Made by a program: the position numbers and the translations under genes
Part shown: positions 26,322-35,083 of the stretch, one piece after another
Layout of the letters: every line of letters starts with the position of its first letter
Numbering within the stretch: position 1 is the stretch's first letter
Assembly (NCBI GenBank): GCA_965237965.1
Contig: CBDEGT010000001.1
Coordinates: forward strand, 496,001 to 560,000
DNA from: UBA2988 sp965237965
GTDB lineage: Bacteria > Gemmatimonadota > Gemmatimonadetes > Longimicrobiales > Gaopeijiaceae
DNA length: 64,000 nucleotides
Direction: 5' to 3'
Notes under the pieces: model-generated
Told to the model about the DNA's origin: nothing
Database searches by the model: none
The model's input: the letters and a program-made list of their open reading frames with translations, nothing else

Positions 26322-27599
26322 ATGACTCAAGAAGCCGCAGACTTCAAAGAAAAGCTCGCGCGCCTGTTGGCCGCTGTTCTGGCCACCTGTCGATTCACTC
26401 TCTCTCAAGAGAGCCACTCTGCAAACGAGTTCCGAACACTCTACAACAGCGACCCTCGGCGTTTTCCTGACGGACTATGGGCGAGTATCAATAGCACTAC
26501 GGCCGACCGGTTCTTCGGGCTCCTGAAGGACGAACTCGCTACGGCGGGCGTCGAGTGGGAGAACGCCGGATCCAATCCCACGCTGCTTACCCTCGATTTT
26601 GCTACCACTGAACCCATGGGCCTCCTTCAGAGCATCCTGAGGGGCGGGGCGATTCTTGGCCCCGAAAAGGCTACCGACATCGTACACGGCTGGCTACACG
26701 GCGGCCGTTTGGCCTATGTCAGGAACTACGTTCTCCTAGGCGTGGAACTTCCTGCCGACGTGCCGGACCCGTACTGTCTTGGCCACGGAGCGAGCATCCG
26801 AAGTCACGAACCGCGTCCTCGGGTGGCAGCGCTAAGTCGCTTGGGCCAAGAAAACTACGCTCTAGAAGTTCCGGAGTCCACCAAAGCCTGCCTCGTGCAA
26901 CTGGAGTGCAAGGGAAGGACCGCCATAAGCGTCAAGGGGAAGGAGGACGCGCACGACCACGAATTTCTGAACCTCCTAAAGGGCGAAGTACTTCTCAGCG
27001 TTCTGAGTCTGGAGACCAATAGCTTCATCGGCGAAAGCTATACATGGATAGACCACCGCGACTTGGCGGCGTTCATACCTCGGATGCCACGCCTAGCGAT
27101 CACCAACGCCGAGTGGCGCTGGCGACCCCCGCTATCGCACGCTCATCTGCGGAGTACTAAGAGAAGCTGGCAAGGTGTGTTCCGCGATGTAGATCTAGAC
27201 TCAGTCCCCTCCTCGTTCTACTTCGACTCGTTGCCCCGCGAAATCAAGAAGTCCTTTGTTGCCACCCGCCGCTGGCGTAGGGCAGCGGGCGGACACGAAG
27301 TACTCCTTGAAGACAAGTTCATCGAGCTTCGAGTAGTCCTGGACGTGTTGCTTATAGCAGATCGTGAACGGTCGTCGGCCAAGCGCGTGGCCAAACGGGC
27401 TGAAGCATGGCTCGGAAAGAAGGGAGTAGACGGCAAGTCCACTTACGAGTGCGTAATGTCTCTGTACAAAGCTGCATCTGAAGTCCTGCACACTGGTACT
27501 TTCCAGGGTGACAGGAGACTCGCGAGAGAGTACTCGACGGCTCTTAAGATAACCAGGAAAATGTTGCGCAAAGGTCTAAGACATGGATTCAGAGACTAG
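26322..27599 (+). CDS. Unassigned accessory protein with HEPN/Apea-like C-terminus
   Basis: A 425-residue protein. The ATG at 26322 (MTQEAADFKEKL) was chosen over a GTG ten codons earlier; neither has a strong ribosome site. The C-terminal ~100 residues follow the pattern of Apea-like HEPN domains: a helix with IELRVVLDVLLIADRERSS, a basic helix and AWLGKKGVDGKSTYECVMSL. The usual R-x4-H catalytic motif is replaced by YKAASEVLHTG, so any RNase activity is doubtful. Codon use is less GC-biased than in the flanking chromosome. It may be a defence protein; this is inference. Confidence 0.6.
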   Translation: MTQEAADFKEKLARLLAAVLATCRFTLSQESHSANEFRTLYNSDPRRFPDGLWASINSTTADRFFGLLKDELATAGVEWENAGSNPTLLTLDFATTEPMGLLQSILRGGAILGPEKATDIVHGWLHGGRLAYVRNYVLLGVELPADVPDPYCLGHGASIRSHEPRPRVAALSRLGQENYALEVPESTKACLVQLECKGRTAISVKGKEDAHDHEFLNLLKGEVLLSVLSLETNSFIGESYTWIDHRDLAAFIPRMPRLAITNAEWRWRPPLSHAHLRSTKRSWQGVFRDVDLDSVPSSFYFDSLPREIKKSFVATRRWRRAAGGHEVLLEDKFIELRVVLDVLLIADRERSSAKRVAKRAEAWLGKKGVDGKSTYECVMSLYKAASEVLHTGTFQGDRRLAREYSTALKITRKMLRKGLRHGFRD

Positions 27600-27689
27600 T
27601 GCCCAGGATATCGAAAAGCGTCGAACGGACATTGCAGGCAGCGACACCGGACTTGATGGACCGACAGCCAAAGCAGGCTCAAGGCATGG

Positions 27690-28095
27690 AATGCACCCAT
27701 CCGGCACTGGGAGCAGCCACTGCTGTCACCCGCCGACGGTACTACGGTACTATAGTCGTCGCGCGCGACGAGATGGAGGATTCCGAGGGCGCCAACCTCG
27801 TGACCGACCCCGTGGACGTGGCGGGCAATGTCATCGTCGTCGAGCTCGAGACCGGCCATTTCGTCGTGCTAGCACACCTCCGGCACGCCACCCTGGCGGG
27901 TCAGCGAAGGCGGCCAGGTTCAGCAGGGCGATCCGCTGGCCCTGGTCGGAAACTCCGGTAGCACGACCCTGCCCCCTTCATCTCCAGGTGCAGACCCGCG
28001 CGGATCTCTGGGCTCCCGACAACCGCTCAGTGCCCTTCGGATTCGAGCCCGACGGCCGCCCGCAACGATCGCGTCGGGACGGCTTTCTAAACCTG
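27690..28095 (+). pseudogene. M23-family peptidase fragment, frameshifted
   Basis: Fragments in different plus-strand frames reassemble into part of an M23 (LytM-type) peptidase: VDVAGNVIVVELETGHFVVL then AHLRHATL, next QQGDPLALVGNSGSTT, and finally HLQVQTRADLWAPDNRSVPF with the HxH-type end. At least two frameshifts and missing ends show that it is dead. Intact enzymes of this type cleave peptidoglycan cross-links and are exported. Confidence 0.65.
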
Positions 28096-28440
28096 GCCAC
28101 ACGACACCTCTCAGCCAACTCAAGGCCTTTGGTGTGAACAACTTCCCTGTCACCGACAGACCCGATCGGCATCGCGGAGGGGTGGCAAGTGCAAAGCCCA
28201 TGCCACCTCCCGATCGGGGGTCGCTCCCGTTCCATCAGTCCCTGCGGGAAGGCAGGCAGGTCGCCGAACGACGGCTCTCGGCCCCCACGTAGGCCGGCCA
28301 GTATTGACCTGCACTGCTTCCGAGCAGTTGTTCGTCATGGTCCGATGCTCCGGCCACCGACCTAGCGGGAAGCACATCCGTTCGGACACCGGATCAACGT
28401 CGGTTAAAGACTCGACCAATGCGCGACCGAGACATGGAAA

Positions 28441-29202
28441 TCAGTCCCGGATATCGCGTCGCGGAAACGTATCGGGATAAGTCTCACACATCGTGGTTAG
28501 CCCGTTTTTGTCAAGGAAACCCGCTTCGACTGGAAGACTCTTGATCAGCGCGTCAAACGACCGTCGGAGCCGTTGGCGTTTCCCGGCGATCTTGTCACTG
28601 ACGTAGCGGCGGGACTCATAGGCCAAGAAGTCACAGCCTTCGAAAGGTCGGTACCATTTCCCACTCTCCCTGTCTTGCTTTGGCCTGATCGTCAGTGGCG
28701 AGGACTCACGCATCTTGTCGACAAGTTCCACAATTGCGCCTTGACCCCTGTCTCCCTTCTCTAACACATGACAAACGCTCGCATTGGGATATCGTGTCTG
28801 CTGCCAATTCTCGATTGCAGCCGTACACAACAGTGCTGTGTAGGAATAGGTGCCATTCCAGTAATCTCGGTCTAGATGATATATTTCGTTCACTGCGGTA
28901 TAGTGATCAGGAACAATCCTAATCACTTGTCCAAACATGACTGTTCTCCGCAATATCTCGATCAGGTCTATTAAGAAGAGTCTCCGCCTTTCCTCCTCTC
29001 CTATCCAAGACATGAAGTCGCCTTTGAAATGGGCGAAATCAACCATGTGAAAATGACTGACACCGAACAGACCAAGAGTGCGATTCCAGGCACACTCAAA
29101 TTCTCTCCACTGCATTTCTGTCGAGACAATACCTGCCACGACTAGAGGTTGATCCGTGACCTGTTCATGCGAGGAAGCGTCGTAGAATGCTATTAGTTTC
29201 AT
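28441..29202 (-). CDS. DUF3800 domain protein
   Basis: A 253-residue protein starting MKLIAFYDASSHEQ at the ATG 29202. The acidic residue near the N-terminus within a hydrophobic strand (LIAFYDAS), the FHMVDFAHFKGDF segment and the C-terminal YESRRYVSDKI fit DUF3800, an RNase H-like family common in mobile and defence regions, with unknown function. An IS3 end abuts the gene seven bases upstream of its start and supplies the AGGTCAGG that can serve as ribosome site, so the native promoter has probably been replaced. The GC content is lower than its surroundings. Confidence 0.78.
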   Translation of the reverse strand: MKLIAFYDASSHEQVTDQPLVVAGIVSTEMQWREFECAWNRTLGLFGVSHFHMVDFAHFKGDFMSWIGEEERRRLFLIDLIEILRRTVMFGQVIRIVPDHYTAVNEIYHLDRDYWNGTYSYTALLCTAAIENWQQTRYPNASVCHVLEKGDRGQGAIVELVDKMRESSPLTIRPKQDRESGKWYRPFEGCDFLAYESRRYVSDKIAGKRQRLRRSFDALIKSLPVEAGFLDKNGLTTMCETYPDTFPRRDIRD

Positions 29203-29208
29203 TTGACC

Positions 29209-29955
29209 TGACCTGCCCCCAAGAGCGGTACCACATCCTATGTCAGTCCCAGCACCTGTGGAGGGCCGTGAAGGACGGGCATCCTCAGGAACCAGGGCGC
29301 CGGCTTAATCGCCTCAGGGGCCGGGGGAAAGCCGCCGCAGGCGCTGTGGGGTCGGACGGTATTGTACTCGCGCCTCCATTGCTCGACCAGCACGGCCGCC
29401 TGCGCCAACGAGCAGAAGATCTCCCCGTTCAACAGCTCGTCCCTGAGCTTGCCGTTGAAGCTCTCGTTGTAGCCGTTCTCCCACGGGCTGCCCGGCTCGA
29501 TAAAGAGCGTCTCGACGCCCACGCGCCCCAACCACCGCCGCACGAGTTTCGCGGTGAACTCCGGTCCGTTGTCCGACCTCAGATACTCGGGAGGCCCGTG
29601 TCGGACGAACAGATCGGCCAGCACCTCGAGCACGTCGTGGGCTCGGATCTTGCGAGCCACCACGATCGCCAGGCACTCCCTCGTGTGCTCGTCCAGCACT
29701 GTCAGCAGCTTCAGCGCACGCCCGTCGTGCGTCCTCGAGGCCACGAAGTCGTACGACCAGACGTGGCCCCGATACAGCGGCCTCAGCCGGATGCACGATC
29801 CGTCGTTGAGCCACAGCCGACCTCGCTTCGGCTGCCGCTGCGGGACCTTCAGCCCCTCCTGCCTCCAGATCCGCTCCACCCGCTTGTGGTTCACCCCCCA
29901 GCCCTCGATGCGGAGCATGTCCGTGACGCGTCGGTAGCCGTAGCGGCCGAATCGA
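29209..29955 (-). mobile_element. IS3-family element, truncated at its orfA side
   Basis: The element ends at 29209 with TGACCTGCCCCCAAGAGCGG, identical over 34 bases to the solo end at 52744. The other end is missing: orfA and the start of orfB are absent and the sequence passes at about 29955 into an integrase fragment. Confidence 0.8.
29238..29955 (-). pseudogene. IS3-family OrfB transposase, 5' truncated
   Basis: The frame carries the integrase-type core of IS3 OrfB: first Asp in VWSYDFVASRTHDG, second Asp in YLRSDNGPEFTAKLV, and Glu in ENGYNESFNGKLRDE. The N-terminal part starts abruptly at GRYGYRRVTDMLRIEGW and is fused upstream to unrelated integrase sequence, so neither OrfA nor a native start remains. 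The C-terminus is complete. The element cannot move on its own. Confidence 0.85.
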
Positions 29956-30305
29956 CTCGAGGAGGAGCTGACCCTGCTCGTCCCTCGACTTCGCGGCCCA
30001 GTTGAGGACCGCGAGCAGGAACCTCAAGTCCCGTTCGATCGTTCGATCGGACACCGGCTTACCGCTCGGCCCCACCCTGCCGGATCGCCGGTCTCGGATG
30101 AATCGATCCCAGTCCCTCTGGGACAGCGTGGCGGGATCTCGATCCTTGCCGAAGAACTTGAGGAACATCTTTATCGCGGCCCCGTCGTACCTCCCGGACC
30201 GCTCACGCTTGGTGGGGGTTACCTCTTCACCGTAGATGTCAAAAAGCGTCTTCAGGGTGAGTGGCTTGGGCTCGGCCTCTGCCGTGTCCTGGGGCTCCGG
30301 CGTCT
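29955..30305 (-). pseudogene. Tyrosine integrase fragment: core-binding region
   Basis: The minus strand reads LFDIYGEEVTPTKRERSGRY, then MFLKFFGKDRDPATLSQRDW and ERDLRFLLAVLNWAAKSRD, the SAM-like core-binding part of a phage-type integrase. It is cut at about 29955 by the IS3 element, so the catalytic domain is missing. The upstream end at about 30305 has no start. It may belong to the same integrase lineage as the N-terminal piece at 40057 and the C-terminal piece at 21955. Confidence 0.75.
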
Positions 30306-30463
30306 CGCGAGGAACGGTGCGACTGTGGAGGGGCTCGCGAAGCGCACGGGGCGCACGCCCGACTTCATCGAGCGGGCGCTCTCGTGGGACGCTGGAAGGG
30401 TGAGCCGCTGGCCGGTGGGAAGCTTCGGCGACCTCGCGCCTAGGGGCGCTCAGATGTCCCCAA

Positions 30464-30493
30464 GGCTTGACCTTCGCCGGTGAAGGTCAAGCC
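30464..30493. repeat. 12-bp perfect hairpin
   Basis: GGCTTGACCTTC (30464-30475) pairs with GAAGGTCAAGCC (30482-30493) around a 6-base loop. It lies at the end of the minus-strand gene fragment at 30487-30753. It could end transcription of that fragment, but no T-tract follows. Confidence 0.5.
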
Positions 30494-30753
30494 CGATGAG
30501 CAAGATCCATCGCCGCAGACCCCTCGGATAAAGATTCGCGCTCGGTGCCCTCGATGCGGCTGAGCGTCTCCGTCAAATCGGCTCCCGTGAAGCGGTCCAG
30601 CAAATGGTGTACGACCAGCTCCGAATCCTCGGGGCGACCCAGAGGACCACGAGCCAATTGACCAATGCGAATGGCCAGGTTGAACGGCAAATGTCCCGGA
30701 GCCATCACCCGGTCGAGAAGGCGATGGCCCTGATCCCGGTTCGAGATGCCCGC
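30487..30753 (-). pseudogene. Unassigned gene fragment beginning next to the dispersed repeat
   Basis: An 89-codon minus-strand frame (AGISNRDQGHRLLDRVM, then FNLAIRIGQLARGPLGRPED, ending SAAMDLAHRA). It has no natural start: its 5' side enters the dispersed repeat now split by an IS1111-type element. The first 17 residues nearly match the frame at 35033-35167, after which the two diverge completely. Function unknown. Confidence 0.4.
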
Positions 30754-30852
30754 CAGTCATACCCGATGGAGTGGACGCCCCCACCCGGCGGCATCGCGAT
30801 GTGCCAAGATGGTACTGAGCGTTAGTCGACCATCTGAGGGAGGAGGCATCCA

Positions 30853-31875
30853 ATGGAGGAGGTTCGCATCATCGGGATTGATCTGGCAAAGCGCAGCTTT
30901 CAGGTACACGGGGCGAAGACGGACGGGTCGGTGGCGTACCGCAGGAAGCTGAGCCGAGGGAAGCTGCTGAGTTTTTTCGCCTCGCAGCCGCCCTGCTCGG
31001 TGGCGATGGAGGCGTGTGCCAGCGCCCATTACTGGGGCCGGGAGATCGCGGCGCTCGGTCACGCAGTGAGGCTGGTTCCACCGATCTACGTGAAGCCCTT
31101 CGTCAAGAGGCAGAAGAACGACGCGGCGGACGCCGAGGCGATCACCGAAGCTGCACAGCGACCGACCATGCACTTCGTGGCGGTCAAGACCGAGGCGCAG
31201 CAGGCGCAGGGGATGCTCTTTCGCACCCGTGACCTGCTGGTGCGCCAGCGCACGCAGACGATCAACGCGCTTCGGGGTCACCTGGCCGAGTACGGCGTTG
31301 TCGCCCCGCAGGGCAGGGCCCGGATCAGGCAACTGGCCGGGGTGCTCGAAGACGGGGACTGTGGGCTGCCGGAGGCGGTCGTCGAGCTGGGCAGGCTATT
31401 GCTCGAGCGGATCGACGAGCTCGATGAGAAGATCGACGGACTGGACCGCGAGATCCGGGCGAGCGCGCGGGAGGGCGAAGAGACGGCGCGGCTGATGACG
31501 ATCCCGGGAATCGGACCGATCACCGCGATGGCACTGCAGGCCTTCGCACCGCCGATGGAGAGCTTCCGGCGCGGGCGCGACTTCTCGGCGTGGCTCGGCC
31601 TTGTGCCGCGACAGCACACCACCGGCGGCAAGCCGAGGCTGGGCAGGATATCGAAGATGGGCCAGCGCGATCTCAGACGGCTCTTGATCATGGGAGCCAT
31701 GGCGGTCGTCCAAAACGCGATTCGACGCGGCGAGATCACGGATCCGTGGCTGGCCAGGATGGTGGCACGCAAGCCGAAGATGCTGGTCGCGGTGGCCCTC
31801 GCCAACAGGACGGGGCGGAGGGTCTGGGCGCTGGCCAAGAGAAAGGAGGACTATCGGGTTCGCAATGCCGCCTGA
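30853..31875 (+). CDS. IS110-family (IS1111-type) DEDD transposase
   Basis: A 340-residue recombinase from the ATG at 30853, preceded by GGGAGGAGG. The N-terminal DEDD RuvC-like domain begins IIGIDLAKRSFQVHG and includes VKRQKNDAADAEAITEAA. The C-terminal domain has MTIPGIGPITAMALQAF and SAWLGLVPRQHTTGGK, which carries the conserved serine-region pattern. The frame is intact. IS110-type enzymes use a structured RNA from the element to choose targets. Confidence 0.94.
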   Translation: MEEVRIIGIDLAKRSFQVHGAKTDGSVAYRRKLSRGKLLSFFASQPPCSVAMEACASAHYWGREIAALGHAVRLVPPIYVKPFVKRQKNDAADAEAITEAAQRPTMHFVAVKTEAQQAQGMLFRTRDLLVRQRTQTINALRGHLAEYGVVAPQGRARIRQLAGVLEDGDCGLPEAVVELGRLLLERIDELDEKIDGLDREIRASAREGEETARLMTIPGIGPITAMALQAFAPPMESFRRGRDFSAWLGLVPRQHTTGGKPRLGRISKMGQRDLRRLLIMGAMAVVQNAIRRGEITDPWLARMVARKPKMLVAVALANRTGRRVWALAKRKEDYRVRNAA

Positions 31876-32135
31876 CCGGGCGGTGAAAGGCGAAGAAGCT
31901 GCCGGGAGATGTGGGCAGCAAGGACGCAAGAACGGGTAAGGGCAAACGGTCGGCAAGACGGGATCGGAAAAACCAGGAAATGGCGGAGGGCCTGCGAGCC
32001 CGCATTCCCGATTTGGATCCGATCTTACGAACACCATACGGGCCCGCGGCCAACGAGGGCTGCATCAAGAGGCCGGACATACGACAGTACCTGACCAGGC
32101 TGCCACGGACTCGGTTCTGAAGCCGGACTTGCCCA
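31876..32135 (+). ncRNA. Candidate guide (seekRNA-type) region of the IS1111-type element
   Basis: A 260-base non-coding region between the transposase stop and the right subterminal repeat. In IS1111-type elements the target-guiding RNA is encoded in this 3' region. I see no protein-like frame here. This is a positional assignment; no fold was computed. Confidence 0.4.
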
Positions 32136-32153
32136 CCGGGGGGCGTCCACATA

Positions 32154-32282
32154 CGCCATTTGATGCCGTTTTCTCGCCCTTTAAGCACGGCAGCATCAGG
32201 TATGGTAGGACGGCAAGTGCGGCAGATCGTGCAGTCCTGGTTGAACTTAGGAGATTCCTTGCCGTGATTCACATCCGCTGTA
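32154..32282 (+). repeat. Dispersed ~125-bp repeat, copy B
   Basis: It contains CATTTGATGCCGTTTTC, ACGGCAAGTGCGGCAGATCG, TTGAACTTAGGAGATTCC and CTTGCCGTGATTC. ACGGCAAG and CTTGCCGT form an inverted pair about 45 bases apart. Its left part was displaced by the IS1111-type element and continues at 30700-30766. Its right edge abuts a tRNA 3' half at 32291. Confidence 0.78.
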
Positions 32283-32290
32283 CCGCCTTG

Positions 32291-32332
32291 TATGATAAGC
32301 GTGAGGTCGCTGGTTCAACTCCACCCCTGGCA
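32291..32332 (+). other. tRNA-Ile(GAT)-like 3' half, probable attachment-site remnant
   Basis: The sequence TGATAAGCGTGAGGTCG, then GGTTCAACTCCACCCC and TGGCA, matches the anticodon loop, variable loop, T-arm and acceptor 3' strand of a bacterial tRNA-Ile(GAT). The 5' half is absent and replaced by the dispersed repeat, so no functional tRNA can form. Integrative elements often leave such 3' halves at their junctions. Confidence 0.6.
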
Positions 32333-32803
32333 CTCTTTCTCCCACGAGCTTCCAAGCCTCGCCGCACCGCTCCGATATCGAGGGACCTCACGGACGATCG
32401 GTCGATAGGTGATTCAACCGAGCGCCCGCTCCGGGGTGCGAGCTCGGCCATTTCCGCGCTTAGGCGAGACGGGCGTCGCTGTACGACAACCGCCCGGATC
32501 CGGAGTGTAGCAAGTAGGGCCCGCAGGGACCAATTCGTCCGCCGGGCGTGAAAGTTCGGACCCGCGAACACGACCCGTTCCCTTCGCTTCGGGTCGATCC
32601 GCCCGGGGCCCGTAACCGGACGCCCGTCGGTGAACCAGCCGTGAACTACAGTTTCGTACAGTTCGGACTTGATGTCATAGGGAACCTTGGTAACGGAGCA
32701 GTGAGCGGCTGGCTCATGAGGTTGGATGTCGGCGTGGCGCCCCGCCGTCGCGCCGCCGACAGCGGCGGATGGGGCTGTCGGTCTGGCCTCCGGGCCCTAG
32801 CCC
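32333..32803. other. Gap with no recognisable gene
   Basis: Frames on both strands here are short and low-complexity. The minus-strand frame starting near 32571 includes the typical spurious product of an antisense tRNA (GVEPATSRLSYKAV) and is not a gene. No promoter or terminator is obvious. Confidence 0.4.
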
Positions 32804-33757
32804 TCAACCAGGCCGGGGTCGAGTCAAGACGCTCTTGTCCAAGATTCTCTTCGAAGCGTAGTAGCTGCTAATCGTGTCGTTGATCGAGTCCACGGTCACG
32901 GCATTCACGAGATCAGCGTTCTCCATGACACCGCTGAAAGATTCATCGTGACGCACGGTTTCCACTTGAATAGCCTTGGACACCATGCCGATCAAGACGG
33001 TATGCGACAACGCGCGATTTTCGCTATTCATCGTGCCCTTCCGAACCACTATGGGTCCTCCGCTGTTGCCCGCGAAGACCGATCCGTCAACGAGAAACTG
33101 CCGGTGTTCTGGGTCGCTATCCAGGTAGCCTTGCAGCTGAGCGATCGTCCCGGCGCGAACGACCGGGTAATTCTTGTTGCCGCCTTCAATCATGCCGACG
33201 GGAAACCCGATCATCGACACAGGCGTGGACTCCCAGAAGCCCATTCTCTTGATTTGTCCCCTGGTCGCGGTGACTTCCCGGTCAACGCTGGAAATCACCA
33301 ACGCTCCAAACGCATCTGCCGCAGCCTCGTTGGGAACGGGTTCGACATCGCTGTCCAGCCCGAAGGGAGTGACGGCCACGTCCGCCTCCGGGTGAATTGT
33401 CCACTTGGATGCGCGGATCGTATAGACTCGCGTGCCAGCGTTCGTGTCCATCCGGACCGCGACTACTGGGGTGTCGTGTACGCAATGCTTGCAGGTCACG
33501 ATCCACATCGTCGCCCAGTAGTAGACTGCTCCCGTCTTTGGATCCGGATCGGACTTGCCCTCCGCGAACTCGATCGGCGTGTGCGTATAGATGAAGCCCG
33601 TCCCTCTGACATCGAAGTCTACGAGCCGCCCATCATGGTAGAGCTGACCGCTCGGGCGGGATGGCGAATCCGGCAGCGTGCCGATTGCGACAACCGATTG
33701 CCTGATCTCGTGCAAGGGATCCTCGGGCGTTCGACTAGCGGCTCCTCTATTGGTCAT
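32804..33757 (-). CDS. Trypsin-like serine protease
   Basis: A 317-residue predicted cytosolic or loosely targeted protease without a clear signal peptide. The catalytic triad is visible: His in WIVTCKHCVHD, Asp in HPEADVAV and Ser in VFAGNSGGPIVV. Start at the ATG 33757, which overlaps the end of the Doc-like gene by 11 bases; a TTG at 33838 is possible but would overlap more. The ribosome site is weak, consistent with translational coupling. Small cytosolic trypsin-like proteases occur in several defence systems, where they cleave an effector; here the partner could be the overlapping toxin gene, which is inference. Confidence 0.8.
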   Translation of the reverse strand: MTNRGAASRTPEDPLHEIRQSVVAIGTLPDSPSRPSGQLYHDGRLVDFDVRGTGFIYTHTPIEFAEGKSDPDPKTGAVYYWATMWIVTCKHCVHDTPVVAVRMDTNAGTRVYTIRASKWTIHPEADVAVTPFGLDSDVEPVPNEAAADAFGALVISSVDREVTATRGQIKRMGFWESTPVSMIGFPVGMIEGGNKNYPVVRAGTIAQLQGYLDSDPEHRQFLVDGSVFAGNSGGPIVVRKGTMNSENRALSHTVLIGMVSKAIQVETVRHDESFSGVMENADLVNAVTVDSINDTISSYYASKRILDKSVLTRPRPG

Positions 33758-34178
33758 CTGTCGACTCGGTTTGCCGAGCGGAGGCATGCGGTTCGGTGCC
33801 GGCGACCGGCTCCAATCGTCCTTTGAACCACGTCGCAAGTTCTTCGTAATCCAAATCTCCCCGGGCCACAGCGGTCACGACGTCTGCCAGGACGAGATCC
33901 TCCTCCGCCAATCGATACCCGCTTCTGACCGCCAGCAATTCCACCAAGTAAACAGCCGTGCGCTTGTTGCCGTCCACGAACCCGTGATTGGAAACGATGC
34001 CGTGGACCAAAGCCGCCGCTTTCTGGTCGATGCGCGGATGGTATCCGTGATAGGGACGGGCGATCGCAGATTCGATGGCCGAACGGTTGAGGATTCCCGG
34101 GGCGCCGCCATCTAGCAGCGCTTCGTCGTGAGCGCGGATTGCGTCGGCCCAGGTGAGTTGGTAGTGGCCTTCAGCGAT
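33747..34178 (-). CDS. doc: Doc/Fic-family toxin, no canonical start codon
   Basis: A Fic-fold kinase or AMP-transferase-type toxin of about 143 residues. The catalytic motif is intact (HGFVDGNKRTAVYLVE), and the N-terminal HYQLTWADAIRAHDEALLDG and IESAIARPY are classical for Doc. The frame is closed by a TAG at 34184, and between it and the family-conserved N-terminus there is no ATG, GTG or TTG; an ATC at 34178 is the only plausible upstream initiator. Otherwise a TTG at 34010 would give a truncated protein. It overlaps the antitoxin gene by 8 bases. A start by coupling, frameshifting or a sequence error are the options. Confidence 0.78.
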   Translation of the reverse strand: MAEGHYQLTWADAIRAHDEALLDGGAPGILNRSAIESAIARPYHGYHPRIDQKAAALVHGIVSNHGFVDGNKRTAVYLVELLAVRSGYRLAEEDLVLADVVTAVARGDLDYEELATWFKGRLEPVAGTEPHASARQTESTDDQ

Positions 34179-34359
34179 TGGCTAGGACCTTCATGGCCGT
34201 CCGTCTGCGGACCGAGACCTCTTTGATGATAGCCTCAGACTGCTTCGAAACAGGGCGCGTCGCATGACGAGATGTGCTGTGATCCGTATCGGAGCGGCCC
34301 TTGTCAGGTCCGCCGGTCACGGGGCCGCGAGACTCCGGCCCCGTATTCTCTTTGGTCAT
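34171..34359 (-). CDS. Small antitoxin-like partner of Doc
   Basis: A 62-residue protein from the ATG at 34359, directly upstream of and overlapping the Doc-like gene. The N-terminal half is polar and probably disordered. The C-terminal RPVSKQSEAIIKEVSVRRR is helical and basic, as in small partners of Doc toxins. There is a clear AAGGAGGAAG ribosome site. By position it should neutralise and autoregulate the toxin; the DNA-binding family cannot be fixed by eye. Confidence 0.65.
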   Translation of the reverse strand: MTKENTGPESRGPVTGGPDKGRSDTDHSTSRHATRPVSKQSEAIIKEVSVRRRTAMKVLANR

Positions 34360-34735
34360 GGCTTCCTCCTTGGCTGATGTTCTACGCTAGTCTCTTCTTC
34401 TAGCGCAGACAACTTCACGGTGGGGCCGTCGCCGACTACGAAGGCTTGAGCTAGGGGCTTGCGTGGTCGACCCGCCTGTGCCGGAGAGGTGCAGGGTTGA
34501 GACGAACGTTGCCGGCGCCTCGGGAGGGATGTCGACCGCCTTGATCTCGCGGCCGGCCGGCGCCTTGGCGCGGTCTGGACCATCTCCAAGACTCGCCGCC
34601 GGGTCACGCGCCGAGCAAACCCGCCTCTGGTGTTTCGCTCATGACCGGACGAGTAGCTTCGTGAGCCTCTTCAACGGCGGCCGGCATCGTGACCGTAAGC
34701 TGGGGGACAGAGACTCCGGACCACGTAGAAGCAGA
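34360..34735. other. Gap with no recognisable gene
   Basis: A minus-strand frame (34356-34607) has a protein-like C-terminal end (PLAQAFVVGDGPTVKLSALE) that could be the tail of a lost gene upstream of the antitoxin. Its N-terminal half is Arg/Ser low-complexity. No other feature is clear. Confidence 0.35.
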
Positions 34736-34739
34736 CCCA

Positions 34740-35083
34740 GATTCCTTCCATTTGAGGCCGTTTTCCGGCTGTTTCGGTACGGTGGAACCAGATATGGTCT
34801 AACGGCAAGAACGGCAGATCGTGCAGTCCCCGTTGAACTTATACGATTCCTTGCCGTGAATCACGCCATCCGTACTCCGCTGATCCAGCGGATTACTGAT
34901 GGTCTAAATCACGGCAAGGAATCATCTAAGTTGAACCAGGACTGCACGATCTGCCGCACTTGCCGTCCTACCCTACCTGATGCTGCCGTGCTTAAAGGGC
35001 GGGGAAACGGCATCAAATGGCGGGAATGACTGGCGGGCATCTCGAACCGGGACCGGGGCCATCGCCTTCTCGACCGGGTGATG
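34740..35083. repeat. Dispersed repeat copies C and D as an inverted pair
   Basis: Copy C (34740-34876, plus) and copy D (34907-35028, minus) face each other across about 30 bases. Each has the ACGGCAAG/CTTGCCGT inverted pair around GGCAGATCGTGCAG and a TTGAACTTA-type block. Similarity to the copy B locus continues past D to about 35083 and then stops. A short plus-strand frame runs on to a TAG at 35167 (AGISNRDRGHRLLDRVM then EYRVEKHGEVLGDRLRSLVA). The pair could form a large cruciform. Confidence 0.72.

Larger units (their letters stand above)
30767..32154 (+). mobile_element. IS110-family (IS1111-type) insertion sequence inside a dispersed repeat
   Basis: Subterminal inverted repeats GTGGACGCCCCCACCCGG (30771-30788) and CCGGGGGGCGTCCAC (32136-32150) bracket the element. 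Their presence and the long non-coding 3' region are IS1111 hallmarks. Flanking DNA joins to give the intact repeat seen at 34907-35083, so the insertion point is within that repeat (copy B). No target duplication is seen, as expected for this family. End coordinates are approximate. Confidence 0.85.

Noticed and set aside
32269..32571. Minus-strand 100-codon frame
   Set aside because: It contains GVEPATSRLSYKAV, the familiar spurious antisense translation of a tRNA.
32548..32871. 107-codon plus-strand frame as a gene
   Set aside because: Composition is low-complexity and its end overlaps the well-supported protease gene on the other strand.
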